From the NCBI GenBank assembly GCA_036365515.1, contig CM070874.1, positions 50,722,583 to 50,786,582 on the forward strand: DNA of 64,000 bases. The letters run 5' to 3'. The notes under the pieces are model-generated. The model searched no databases. It was not told where the DNA came from and saw only the letters and a program-made list of their open reading frames with translations. Source of the DNA: Torymus aiolomorphi (taxonomy: Eukaryota > Arthropoda > Insecta > Hymenoptera > Torymidae). Shown here one piece after another: positions 20,663-30,871 of the stretch. Each line of letters starts with the position of its first letter. Position 1 is the first letter of the stretch. The translations under genes and the position numbers were made by a program.

Positions 20663-21582
20663 AAATCTCAGCAATAAACTCATGCTAAAATTAATTTTAT
20701 TCTATATCTCGTAAACGGCTCAAGATATCGAAAAAATAATGAAATTTTTGGTTCCTCATGAGACGTGATTATCGGGCCTTCTACCCATTGACATTGTTAA
20801 ATAAAATTTTTATTAACAAATTAATAATCCTAAATTTTATAAGACAAAGCGAAAGAGAGTGGATAAGGAGAGCGCAATTGAAATACTCTCCAGTTCCAAG
20901 AATCGCGCGGTGCGAATATCGGAACAAAGAGGAGGTGCGATAGATAACGCATGTACGTGGGCATCAATACACGTTCGCTAGTATGTATCAAAATGATCAT
21001 ACATTCTTTTACACACATATGGTGTAATATTTTGCAATATTTAAGCCTAATATTTAATGATGTCATTGCAAATCGGGGATGGGGGATGGGGCATATACGT
21101 GGGCATCAATATATGTTCATTAGAAGTTAATGTGTACACATTCACACACACACAGGTGTATATGGCATAATATTTTACAATATTTAATAGGGTGGCGTAA
21201 TATTTAATGACGTCATCGCAAATCAAGGATGGGGATGGGGGATGCGTTCGCGCAATTGCATCATCGATGCAGGGATGGGGGATGGGGGCACGAAGGTGTT
21301 GAATTACAAATAATTAGAGGAGATTTGATATCCTAACCTTGAACTGCTATTTCTTGGATTCTGTAATTTGACACCCATCATCGCATATTTGACATCATAC
21401 GCAAACGTTTCAAAACGTTTTGGATGCTATTACGTAAGAGCATGCAATCTTCGAGAAGGTTCGATGACGTCACTGTCTCACCTGTAATTAATTCGCACCT
21501 GTCCGTCTCGACCAATCAGAGCGCTTCTCTGAGTCAGTGGGCGAGTGGTGGGGGGATCCAGAACTCTCCTAGCTTATCTACT
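20663..21582 (-). repeat. Polinton right terminal inverted repeat
   Basis: 920 bp, reverse complement of 7486-8403. The TGACGTCA palindromes are mirrored at 21208-21215 and 21465-21472. It ends ...AGCTTATCTACT followed by the GATATG duplication. Confidence 0.95.
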
Positions 21583-22877
21583 GATATGCAATTCTTCACG
21601 GCTCTATTGTGCTCATTAATCCGAAGGTTTATTTTTCTTTTACTCATTCCGATATAAGTTGCCGAGCAATCGTGGCAGTCTATTTTGTACACAATGCCAT
21701 TCGTATCAAGCTTACGAAGGCGATCTTTCCCTAAGGTTATTAAACTATTGAATTTGTTATTGGTACTGTTGATGGGAGTAAAGTTGTTTTGGAGAAGGAT
21801 ATGATTAATTTTCGGAGTTAAATTTTTTATGAAGGGTAAAAGGATTTTGGGCTTAATCAAAAAGGGGCGTGATTTCTTACTAGTGATAATGTTATTGTGG
21901 TTGTTACGGATGGATTCGAGTCTAATTCCGATATATTTGTTGATTATTTCGCGTGAGTAATTATTGCATAGAAGGTAGTGGAAAGATAGGTTCAAATTAC
22001 GTTGGTGTAATTGCGGGTCAGTGAGTTTTACGAATTTGTCGACCAGGTTGTAGATTATGGCTATTTTTTGGGAATGAGGATGGTGGGAAAGGTAATTAAT
22101 GTAACGTCCGGATGCTGTGCTTTTTCTGTACCAGTTGGTGATGATTCTATTATCGCATGATCTTATTAGTGCCATATCCAGAAAGCAAATACTATTGTTC
22201 TGTTCACGTTCGACGGTGAATTGGAGGTGACTATTGTATTCGTTGAAGGAGGAGAGAATATTTTCAGTTTTGTCTTTTTTGGGGATGAGGATGCAATCGT
22301 CCACGTACCTTCGGTACAATAATAAGTCATTCTTGTAGCTATTGAGACAGGAAGTTTCGAGTGATTCGAGAGTGATGTCAGCAAACCAAGGGCTTGTGCA
22401 AAATCCCACAGGAGTACCCATGATTTGTTTGTAAAATCTATTGTTAAATTGTAAATAAGTAGAGTCCAATAGAAGTTTGATACCGTTGAGAAATTCAAAT
22501 TTTGAGAGGTTGATCTTATTGTTCAGATATTTCCATTTTTTGGAAACACTCTGCATAACGAGATCAGTCGGGATGTTTGTAAACAAAGACACGACATCAA
22601 ACGAAACCAACTCGAACTCATCCGTAATCTTTAAATTGTCAGTTATTTCTTTCAATTCTGTACTGTTTTTTATTGATGATTTTGGACGAGGAAAATATTT
22701 GTTAAAGAGGAGAGAAAGGCTTTTGTCTAAGGCATAGGTAGGACTACCGACGGCTGACACGATGATTCTTATTGGATTGCCTACTTTATGAATCTTGACT
22801 AGGGCGTATGCCCTAGCAAGGTTAGTGTTGTAAATAACGGCCCGTAGTACGTGTGAGAAACAGTCATCAGTATCCAA
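21583..22877 (-). pseudogene. PLE reverse transcriptase plus GIY-YIG endonuclease (first piece)
   Basis: Begins inside the RT, close to the inverted terminal segment, so the N-terminal RT motifs are missing. Visible: ARAYALVKIHKVGNPIRIIV (residues 21-40), FDVVSLFTNIP (93-103), the catalytic YVDD (191-194, RRYVDDCILIP) and the thumb region. A GIY-YIG nuclease starts at GIVYKIDCHDCSATYIGMSK (394-413) with R…INEHNRA. The frame enters the Polinton repeat after residue 430 (…AVKNCIS), giving a spurious tail. The real continuation is at 7479-7257. Penelope-like RTs are related to telomerase and use the GIY-YIG domain for target cleavage. Confidence 0.92.
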
Positions 22878-22882
22878 ATCAG

Positions 22883-23150
22883 TGGTGTAGCCAATGTATT
22901 GTTATTTGCAATAGGATCGATCAACATGTTTAATTGATGTTGTTTACTATGGTAAATGTTATATAAATTTATGACTTGACTACAACTTTTATAAAAATTT
23001 TTTGTACGTATTTTTTTAAATGTTACTGCGTATCTTGGTTGTAGCCCTGAAGAGGGGAGTATAAAAACGCTCCCGAAACGTTGGCAATAAAGCAATAATA
23101 ATTTTTTACACCTATTGGTTCGTTTGATGTCCGCTACCTTAATAAAATAC
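22883..23150 (+). repeat. PLE terminal inverted copy, right
   Basis: Reverse complement of 6539-6767 apart from a ~36-bp block (about 23039-23075) missing on the left. A further 22 bp (23151-23172) precede the target duplication at 23173. Confidence 0.85.
23047..23079 (+). ncRNA. Hammerhead-ribozyme-like core in PLE terminal segment
   Basis: CTGAAGA (23047-23053, fits the CUGANGA core), a 5-bp stem GGGAG/CTCCC (23055-23059 with 23070-23074) closed by an A-rich loop, then GAAAC (23075-23079). PLE terminal repeats are known to carry minimal hammerhead motifs. I cannot see a convincing stem III or cleavage site in this single copy. Confidence 0.4.
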
Positions 23151-23186
23151 ATACACCACGAACGTACACAACTGTACGTCTAGGAG

Positions 23187-23714
23187 GTAAAGCATGAAAC
23201 CATCGGACACGTGTTTCACATCAGAGACCAGCGAGAAAAGTCGAAACCTGAAGTTTGCAACACCCGTTTTCGCAGTTTCAGAATTGGGACCGAAATGAAA
23301 TGTTTCGTACCAAATATGAAACAGCAATTTAAAAATAAAAATGTGTATAAATAAATAATAATTCCTTAATAAAATGATTCTATGAATCATAAACTATCTA
23401 TAAAAGCTTTACAGAATACCGTATATTATATTATTGCCTAATAATAACTCAATACTGCAGCTGCTATATTTTTGTCCTAGGACCTATGAGACGTACTAAT
23501 TTTGTGGAAGTTAGTGATGGCGACACTTCTGAATTTTTTTAAAATATAAATATTTTGTTTAAAATATCCATAATCATAAACATCAATGCTTTGATGTTTA
23601 TCTATATTTACATAACTTTTTCATACATTAATATCAATTATAATTTGTTAAAACCCGATTGTACAAAAAAGCGTTTCACAATCGGGCATTGTTCCGCAAC
23701 TGGTACTTTTACCT
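23187..23714. other. Tigger-like element right end, no gene
   Basis: AT-rich sequence from the PLE target duplication to the transposon end. It contains a small stem CCCGATTGT…ACAATCGGG (about 23654-23688) next to the terminal repeat. A 73-codon frame at 23555-23776 crosses the transposon end and is not called. Confidence 0.5.
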
Positions 23715-24960
23715 TATCGGTGTATCAGGATTCGCTGATTACAAATTTGAACTCATATTTTGCTAAATCAAAATAGCGGCAAAATATTGAAACATGGCTG
23801 AATTTTGCAATTGTATATGAGGGATTTCTGGATTCGCATGATGACGAATCTGAATTCAACTTATAAAAATTCAATATAACAGATCGAAGATGCCTGCCAA
23901 ATATTGAAATATTACTGAATTTTGCTGAAAATTGTACATAGGGTTTTACTGGATTCGCTGATTAGGAATCTGAATTCAGATTATGAAAATTCAATATGAC
24001 GGATCGATAATGGCGGCCAAGTATTGAACTATTACTCGATCTTGCTGAAAAATGTATGTAAGGAATTTCTGGATTCGCTGATTACGAATCTGAACTCAGA
24101 TTTTGAAAATTCAAAATAGTGGACCCAAGATGGCGGCCAAAATTTGAAATTTTACGGAATTTGCTAAAAATTGTATATTGTAAGTTTCCGGATTCGTTGA
24201 GTAGGAATCTGAACTCAGATTTTATAAATACAAAATGGCGGCCAAAAATTGAAATATTACTGGATTTTGCTGAAAATTATATATAGGGGGTATCTAGATT
24301 CGCTGTTTACGAATCTGAACTAATATTTTGCCAATTCAAAATGGCGGCCAAATATTGAAATATTACTGAATTTTGCGATTGTATGTGGAGGATTTCTGAA
24401 TTCGCATATTAGGATTTCTGGATTCGATGATTACGAATCTGAGCTCAGATTTTAAAAATTCAAAATGGCGGCAAAATATTTCAATAATACTGGATTTCGC
24501 TAAAAATTGTATATAAGGGGTTTCTGGATTCGCTGATTACGAATCTGAACTCAGATTTTCAGAATTCAAAATGGCTGATCGAAAATGGAGGTCAAATATT
24601 CAAATATTACTGGATTTTGCTGAAAATTGTATATACGGAATTTCTGGATACACTGAATACGAATCTGAACTCAGATTGTGAAAAATCAAAATAATGTACC
24701 CAAGATGTCAGCCAAAAATTGAAATTTTACCGGAATTTGCTAAAAATTGTACATTGTGGGTTTCCGGATTCGCTGATTAGGAATCTGAACTCAGATTTTG
24801 TAAATACAAAATGGCAGCCAAAAATTGAAATATTACCCGTTTTTGCCGACAATTGTATATAGGAGGTTTCTGGATTCGCTAATTACGAATCTGAACTCAG
24901 ATTTTGAAAATTCAAAATGGCGGACAAGAATTAAAATATTACTGGATTTTGCTGAAAAAT
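23715..24960 (+). repeat. ATGGCGG tandem array, right part (about eleven units)
   Basis: Continuation of the 3336-3679 array in the same orientation and register. Units of ~105-120 bp with core 'TCTGGATTCGCTGATTACGA', then ATCTGAACTCAGATTTTG, 'AATTCAAAATGGCGGC', and AAATATTGAAATATTACTGG. Alternating C(T/C)GGATTCGCTGATTAGG and ...TTACG versions suggest a two-unit higher-order period. Units are diverged, so the array is old relative to the elements inside it. Confidence 0.88.
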
Positions 24961-25498
24961 TAGTTTATAATCAATAAATAACAAATAATATCATAGCTGA
25001 CACAATGAACTACATATATGTTATATGCATTATTTTGTTAAATATAAATATACCTAATATTTTAAAAATTAATAAATGTTAAGAATAATTTTTTTAAAAA
25101 ACAATACAGAAAATTTAAAAGAAAAAATAAATGTTTCATGATATTATTTAATAGGGAGTTATCCTTATTCATTATTGTCAATATTTATCTTCATATGAAA
25201 TATAATCCGCAACTACAATTATAAGATTAATTTTATACCACATTATTATATGTTTTAAAATAATCAATTTTTATATATAATTAAAACGTAAATTACTTTC
25301 CATATTTATTTGATCCAAATTTTTTTGATTATTCACTGAATGAATATTCGAGCATATCTAGCAAATTTAGAAAAAACCCATTTTTAAAAACAAAATTCAG
25401 TTTACACATATTTTAGAAAACGATTTTCAGTTGTATTAGCTGTTGCTATAATATATTTTTTTAACAATTCACACTAAAAATGGGGGTTGGCGAGCGGA

Positions 25499-25559
<61 letters not shown>

Positions 25560-26100
25560 ACGTTATACATTTACGTATTGTATGATGTAAAACATAAAAT
25601 AATGTAAGATTAATAAGATTAACAATAGTACAATGTCTAAAAGTGATATTTTGAATGAAATCACTAAATATGCAAAAAAAGTAACTTCACGGTTTTAGCT
25701 GTATTTTCTAAACGAAATCGAATTTCGAAATTATTCAGTGGAAAATTTGCTATCAACATAGTAAATAAAAAAAGGCGATTTTTTTACCTCCTAACCATGG
25801 CTTGTCCCCTTAATGTTGTATTGGCCGTAGGTATTATTCAAAAATTTAAGACAAATATTTTGGTCGTATAATTCGTCGAAAACAGTAATATTCGATAGTA
25901 CTAAGAGTAAACAAATATGTAAAATGTTTTTTAGAACTATGAAGAAAACTTTACATCGGTTTTAGAACATTTTAATGCTCATTTTTTTCACTTTTTGGTA
26001 TGACTATGCGCCTTATTGCACAGTTTTTATGCTATAACTTTAATTCTAGCTCGCAAAAGCAATTGATTTCAATTGAGTCCTCTTCGAACCTTCGAAGAGA
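24961..26100. other. AT-rich sequence with (TA)n microsatellite, no gene
   Basis: No coding signal. (TA)n at about 25499-25555. The right TTAA-flanked inverted end is at 25796-25813. Confidence 0.6.
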
Positions 26101-26238
26101 GTAGATGTGTCTTATAAATACGAGAACTCGTGTTTATAAGACATATCTATCATATAAGACTGTATTCTGTACCTAAAGGGTCCTGACCCATAAAATTTCT
26201 GCACCTTCGCGAGTGCATATCACAACTGTGATATTAAA

Positions 26239-27574
26239 ATGGATTCTGAAAAAGAAGATCATCAGTTACAAAGTTCAGTTCCAAGTGCCAGCGTAAGTGT
26301 AAGTTTTAAACATTTCCAGTGCAGCTAGTTATGCGATGGTTGCTCAGAAGAAACAGTTTCCCAAGAAAAAGCAGGGCTTACTTATGGATTGCGTGGATGG
26401 TTTCACTCTGACGGATTATGTGTGTGCAATTGGAAAAATAGTTAAACCAATCAACATTTTAAACGCATCTAAGATTTCAAACAACAGAGTTCGTCTACAC
26501 TTATCGAGCAAAGAACTTCTCGCTGAGCTTACAGATAAATATAATCACGTTACAATTAATGGAGTAAAAGTTATAATAATTCACGCGCTCATTACAAAAC
26601 AACATAGAATCATCATTTCCAATGTTTGTCCCTTCATTCCTCACTTTATGCTGGAACAAATCATCGACAATTTGAATATTAGACGCAGCTCACCGATTTC
26701 GAGCTTAAGAGCTGCAATTAACAGAGAAGGGTATGCTCATATTCTTAGTGACAGAGAGAAGACAAGTATACATAAACCCAGAAGATATTAAAAACTACCG
26801 AATATCATTAAGGTCAATTTCGATGAAACAAATTATTTCGTTTATCCAACTACTGACGCAATAAGGTGCTTTAATTGTAAACTTGAGGGCCATATCGCGA
26901 AACAGTGCCCTTCAGCCATCAACAAAGATATTACTATTCCCTCGCAACACGTAAATAATTCAGAACTCGCCGTATCAAATAATAACATGAATATCACAAA
27001 TACATTACAAGCTACTAATACAGTATTGAGTACCGAGAAGACAGACAAAACAATCACGGCTAGTTATCGCACTAATCAGTGCGAACCGATGGATATGTGC
27101 CTTCAAACATCAAAGGAAAATAACTCCGAAATTCCAACAAACAAACCTAGTTACAAACGACCTCTCTCTTTGTCAACTAGGACTAGTTCGCTCTTAGAGA
27201 ATGCCGATCTTCTTTTCACTTCCCAATCTAGTTTAGACTCTCTTAACGAAGATAAATATCAACAAAATCACTCGAAAACAAAACTTGATATTAAAAGTCA
27301 ACGCAAAAAGGCTAAAAAAGAATCCGAACAATCAACTAACATAAAAAATTACTTAATCAAAATCAAAGACAACATAGAAAATCCTGAAAATACATTCCCA
27401 CTTGATTATTTAAAACTTAAAGAATTTCTAGAAAAATCTATTTCTAATCCACAAATTGTTGAAACCGCCAAAGAATTCTGCAACAACATACAGGACATTG
27501 CCAATATGCTGAGAACATTACATCCCAATTTATCATCGAGTAACATGAAAAGAAAATTTACCAGAATAATTTAA
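26239..27574 (+). pseudogene. LINE ORF1 (gag-like, CCHC zinc knuckle), frameshifted
   Basis: An N-terminal start at 26239 (MDSEKEDHQLQSS) is followed by a frame change to 26336-26791, which encodes an RNA-binding-like domain (…DGFTLTDYVCAIGKIVKP…, …IIISNVCPFIPHFMLEQI…). After another break a CX2CX4HX4C knuckle (CFNCKLEGHIAKQC, about 26868-26910) is readable, then a polar, Ser/Thr/Lys-rich C-terminal region (to 27574). This architecture matches the nucleic-acid-binding ORF1 protein of I/Jockey-group LINEs. Not functional as written. Confidence 0.7.
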
Positions 27575-27610
27575 AAAATGGAAACATCTGTAAAGCTCCA
27601 CCCCGACTTA

Positions 27611-28206
27611 CAAGGAAGGGTATCGAACCCGAACTCACCGATTTCAAAAATTTCGATATATGTTGTAGATCATGAAAAAATATGAGACACGTGTTTTTTC
27701 TTATCTGCGGAAAAACATATTTAGGGGGTGAAAACTACCCCTAAAAATAACCCCCAAAAACGGTTTTTTAAATATATATCGGCTTCTACTGCGTATTTGA
27801 GAGTAAAACAAAATAGAAATTACTTCTATAAAAAAACAAAGATAACTGAAGCAATTTTGACCCTAAGGGTTGCAACCCTTATTTTTTATTTTCAAAAAGC
27901 TAATTTTTTGATCATGTGTATTGAAAATAAAAAATAAGGGTTGTAACCCTTAGGGTCAAAATTGCTTCAGTTATCTTTGTTTTTTTATAAGAAGTAATTT
28001 CTATTTTGTTTTACTCTGAAATACGCAGTAGAAGCCAAGATATATTTAAAAAATCGTTTTTGGGGGTTATCTTTAGGGGTGGTTCTCACCCCCTAAATAT
28101 GTTTTTCCGCAGATAAGAAAAAATACGTGTCTCATATTTTTTCATGATCTACAACATATATCGAAATTTTTGAAATCGGTGAGTTCGGGTTCGATACCCT
28201 TCCTTG
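27611..28206. mobile_element. 596-bp near-perfect hairpin element with TTA duplication
   Basis: Arms of about 280 bp, CAAGGAAGGGTATCGAACCC… at the left and the reverse complement …GGGTTCGATACCCTTCCTTG at the right, around a short loop near 27895-27925. Flanked by TTA (27608-27610 and 28207-28209), which fits PIF/Harbinger-type MITEs (3-bp TWA). It sits between ORF1 and ORF2 of the LINE. No coding capacity. Confidence 0.85.
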
Positions 28207-29587
28207 TTAGACAACCAAGAATCTTCCATATTACAAACGGCCAAATAAGCAATAATAGTTACAGACTAACATATCAATTATTATTATTATTAAATGTAAA
28301 CGCAGTGTAATGGACGAAGTATACAACAAAGACCTGAAAATCATATTTTGGAACTCCAGAAGCATTATGAAGCGAAAAGAAGAGATCTCAACGGTATTTG
28401 CGATCTTGAATGCTCTGAAAAATCCATAGAAATGGCAGGTATTAAACTAACCAATATAAAATCCAACATTGATCTTTTAGTTTGTTACAGAGTTCCAGGT
28501 TTCACGCTCGCTCAGGAAAAATGGGATGAAATTTTTAATAAAATTAACAGAAAGAATAGCACCATTTTTGCAGGCGACCTTAATGCGCATCACAAAAATT
28601 GGAATTGCATGACAAATGAGACTAATGGTAATAGATTATATGAAAGTTTTATCAAATCTAATGTTTCTACATAACACAAATACCTATACACATGTCCAAC
28701 CCAATAGATGCACCCTTTCCAATTTAGACTTAATATTTTCTTCCATAAACATTTCAAATAAAATTGACATCCAAGGAGTGCGATAAAATTAAAAGATTTA
28801 AAAAAGCAGCATTCAAAAAATGGAAATTTTCTAGAAAAGAGAACGATTTTATAGAATATAAAAGAATGAATGCACTAGCCAAAAAAACTTTTAAAAATAA
28901 AAAGAAAGAAAATTACATTAGATTTACAGAAAACATTGATTTACATACCGATCCATTCAAAATATTAAAAAATTCATGGGTGAAAGTTAAATCACGCCAT
29001 AACTCTGAGAACCACCAAGACCAAGTAAAAATCTGTTCAGCTTTAGATAAAATTAGTCCTCCGTGGTGTCCAACCGATCCAGACTGGCTACCCACGTGCA
29101 AAAAGAATGAGTTTTTAGAATCTCCGTTTAACTTCACTGAATTCAACATGGTTCTCGATAGCAAAAATACTCGATCAGCTTGCGGCATCGATGGGCTTGA
29201 TTACGATACCTTCCAAAGATTGCCAATAAATTATAAGCTAATATTATTAGATATATACAATGAAATGTATAGCACTAATTCCTATCCGATAGAGTGGAAA
29301 AAAACATATGTCCACTTTATCCAAAAATCTGACGGCAAAAATGTAAGATTGATTAGTTTATCATCTTGTTTATGTAAATTATTTGAAACGATGTTGAAAA
29401 ACAAATTGCAATGGTGAGCTGAAGTCAACAATATTCTTCCAAAAAGTTAGTCTGGATTCCGAAAAGGACAATTGACTACTGACAACTTGATCAACCTAAC
29501 CCTGAATGTAGAGGAAGCTTTTAGTCAAAAAAGGGATATCCTAGCTGCATTCTTGGACGTCAATCGCGCATTTGATAATGTGAATAT

Positions 29588-30025
29588 GGGGGGGGGTCCA
29601 AAGTTTTGACGATTCACTATAAAATCGAGCCAACTAACGATTTTTATAAATTCGACATAAGTCGTTGTCGAATGTACATAATTCCGAAATTTTAAATGAC
29701 GAAAAACGTATTTTCGAATGTAATAATTTACCTACTGTCCAAAATATCGAATTTCAAACTACAGAATTTTAATAAGGAGATAATAAAGATATTTCCAAGT
29801 AAATCATTAGAAACTAGCTACATCTATATTAAAATTCTGTAGTTTGAAATTCGATATTTTGAACATTAGGTAAATTGTTACATTCGAAAATACGTCTTTC
29901 ATCATTTAAAATTTCGGAATTATGTACATTCGACAACGACTTATGTCGAATTTATAAAAATCGTTAGTTGGCTCGATTTTATAGTGAATCGTCAAAACTT
30001 TGGACCCCCCCCCCCCCCCCCCCCC
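29588..30025. mobile_element. G/C-capped fold-back element with 8-bp duplication
   Basis: Starts with a G run then GTCCAAAGTTTTGACG, and ends with the inverse CGTCAAAACTTTGGAC followed by a C run of about 20. The two halves are complementary over ~200 bp. A perfect 8-bp duplication GTGAATAT flanks it (29580-29587, 30026-30033). It lies in the LINE RT frame just after FDNVN. The 8-bp duplication suggests hAT-like mobilisation, but the G/C homopolymer caps are unusual. Confidence 0.85.
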
Positions 30026-30079
30026 GTGAATATAGACATTCTGTTACAACAATTGGCAACAATTGGGTGCCCTTCCAGT

Positions 30080-30499
30080 CGGGGGGGTCCAAAGTTTAGA
30101 CGACTCACTTGAAAATTAAAGTCAACTATAGACGTGCTCGGTTTCGATATAAGCTACTGCAGATTGTGCAAAATTTCGAAATTCTAAAAGACGAAAATTA
30201 TATTTTCGAATCTAACAAATCACCTACTGTCCAAAACATCGAATTTCATCAATACGATTTCAAAGCAAATATAACTTGTTTCTAATGATTTATTTCGAAA
30301 TATGTTTATTGTATCCCTATTAAAATTCTATTAATAAAATTCGATGTTTTGGACAGTAGGTGAATTGTTACATTCGAAAATATGATTTTCATAATTTAGA
30401 ATTTCGAAATTTTGCACAATCTGCAGTAGCTTATATCGAAACCGAGCACGTCTATAGTTGACTTCAATTTTCAAGTGAGTCGTCTAAACTTTGGACCCC
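30080..30499. mobile_element. Second G/C-capped fold-back element
   Basis: Same family as 29588-30025: GGGGGTCCAAAGTTTAGACG at the left, CGTCTAAACTTTGGACCCCC at the right, long complementary arms and the shared CACCTACTGTCCAAAA word. Possible short duplication TCCAG at the two edges (imperfect). Confidence 0.75.
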
Positions 30500-30871
30500 C
30501 TCCAGAATTTTAATAGGGATACAATAAACATATTTCGAAATAAATCATTAGAAATAAGTTATATTTGCATATTTTCGAATGTAACAATTCACCTACTGTC
30601 CAAAACATCGAATTTCATTAATAAGAATTTTAATAGGGATACAATAAACATATTTCGAAATAAATCATTAGAAATAAGTTATATTTGCTTTGAAATTGTA
30701 TTGATGAAATTCGATATTTTGGACAGTAGGTGAATTGTTAGATTCGAAAATATGATTTTCGTAATTTAGAATTTCGAAATTTTGCGCAATCTGCAGTAGC
30801 TTATGTCGGAATGGAGAACGTCTAGAGTTGACTTCAATTTTCAAGTGGATCGTCTAAACTTTGGACCCTCC
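30500..30871. mobile_element. Third, rearranged copy of the fold-back family
   Basis: Begins within the loop region, holds an internal ~75-bp direct duplication (ATTTTAATAGGGATACAATA… at about 30506 and 30626), and ends CGTCTAAACTTTGGACCCTCCCCCCC. It lacks its own left arm, so it looks like the remnant of a nested or partially duplicated copy. LINE RT sequence resumes at 30872. Confidence 0.65.

Larger units (their letters stand above)
7486..21582. mobile_element. Polinton/Maverick, near-complete, 14.1 kb
   Basis: Ends are AGTAGATAAGC... and ...GCTTATCTACT, flanked by a perfect 6-bp duplication GATATG (7480-7485 and 21583-21588), the size Polintons generate. Terminal inverted repeats are ~920 bp and nearly identical. 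The gene set is that of a Polinton: major and minor capsid proteins, adenain-type protease, FtsK/HerA packaging ATPase, chromodomain integrase and protein-primed DNA polymerase B. It sits inside a Penelope-like element. Near-identical repeats indicate a recent insertion, yet three genes carry single frame breaks. Confidence 0.97.
6539..23172 (-). mobile_element. Penelope-like retroelement (PLE), split by the Polinton
   Basis: Flanked by a 14-bp target duplication TGTACGTCTAGGAG at 6525-6538 and 23173-23186. It codes leftward: an RT plus GIY-YIG endonuclease frame occupies 22877-21583 and continues at 7479-7257 after the Polinton. Inverted copies of a ~230-270 bp terminal segment sit at both ends (6539-6767 and 22883-23150), the inverted pseudo-LTR arrangement known for PLEs. 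The coding region begins inside the RT, so the copy is 5'-truncated. Without the Polinton (and one copy of GATATG) it is about 2.5 kb. Confidence 0.85.
3680..23714 (-). mobile_element. pogo/Tigger-like DNA transposon, split by later insertions
   Basis: The left end AGGTAAAAGTACCAGTCGCG (3680-3699) is mirrored at the right end, ending ...GTACTTTTACCT at 23714. Each end is flanked outside by TA (3678-3679 and 23715-23716). Joining the two flanks recreates one uninterrupted unit boundary of the ATGGCGG array, so these are the true ends. Without the Penelope/Polinton insertion the element is about 3.4 kb. It carries the minus-strand Tigger/pogo-like transposase remnant at 4193-6267. A related end, TA-AGGTAAAAGTCACAG, precedes a second Tigger-like coding remnant at 41465, which independently links these ends to that family. 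Confidence 0.75.
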
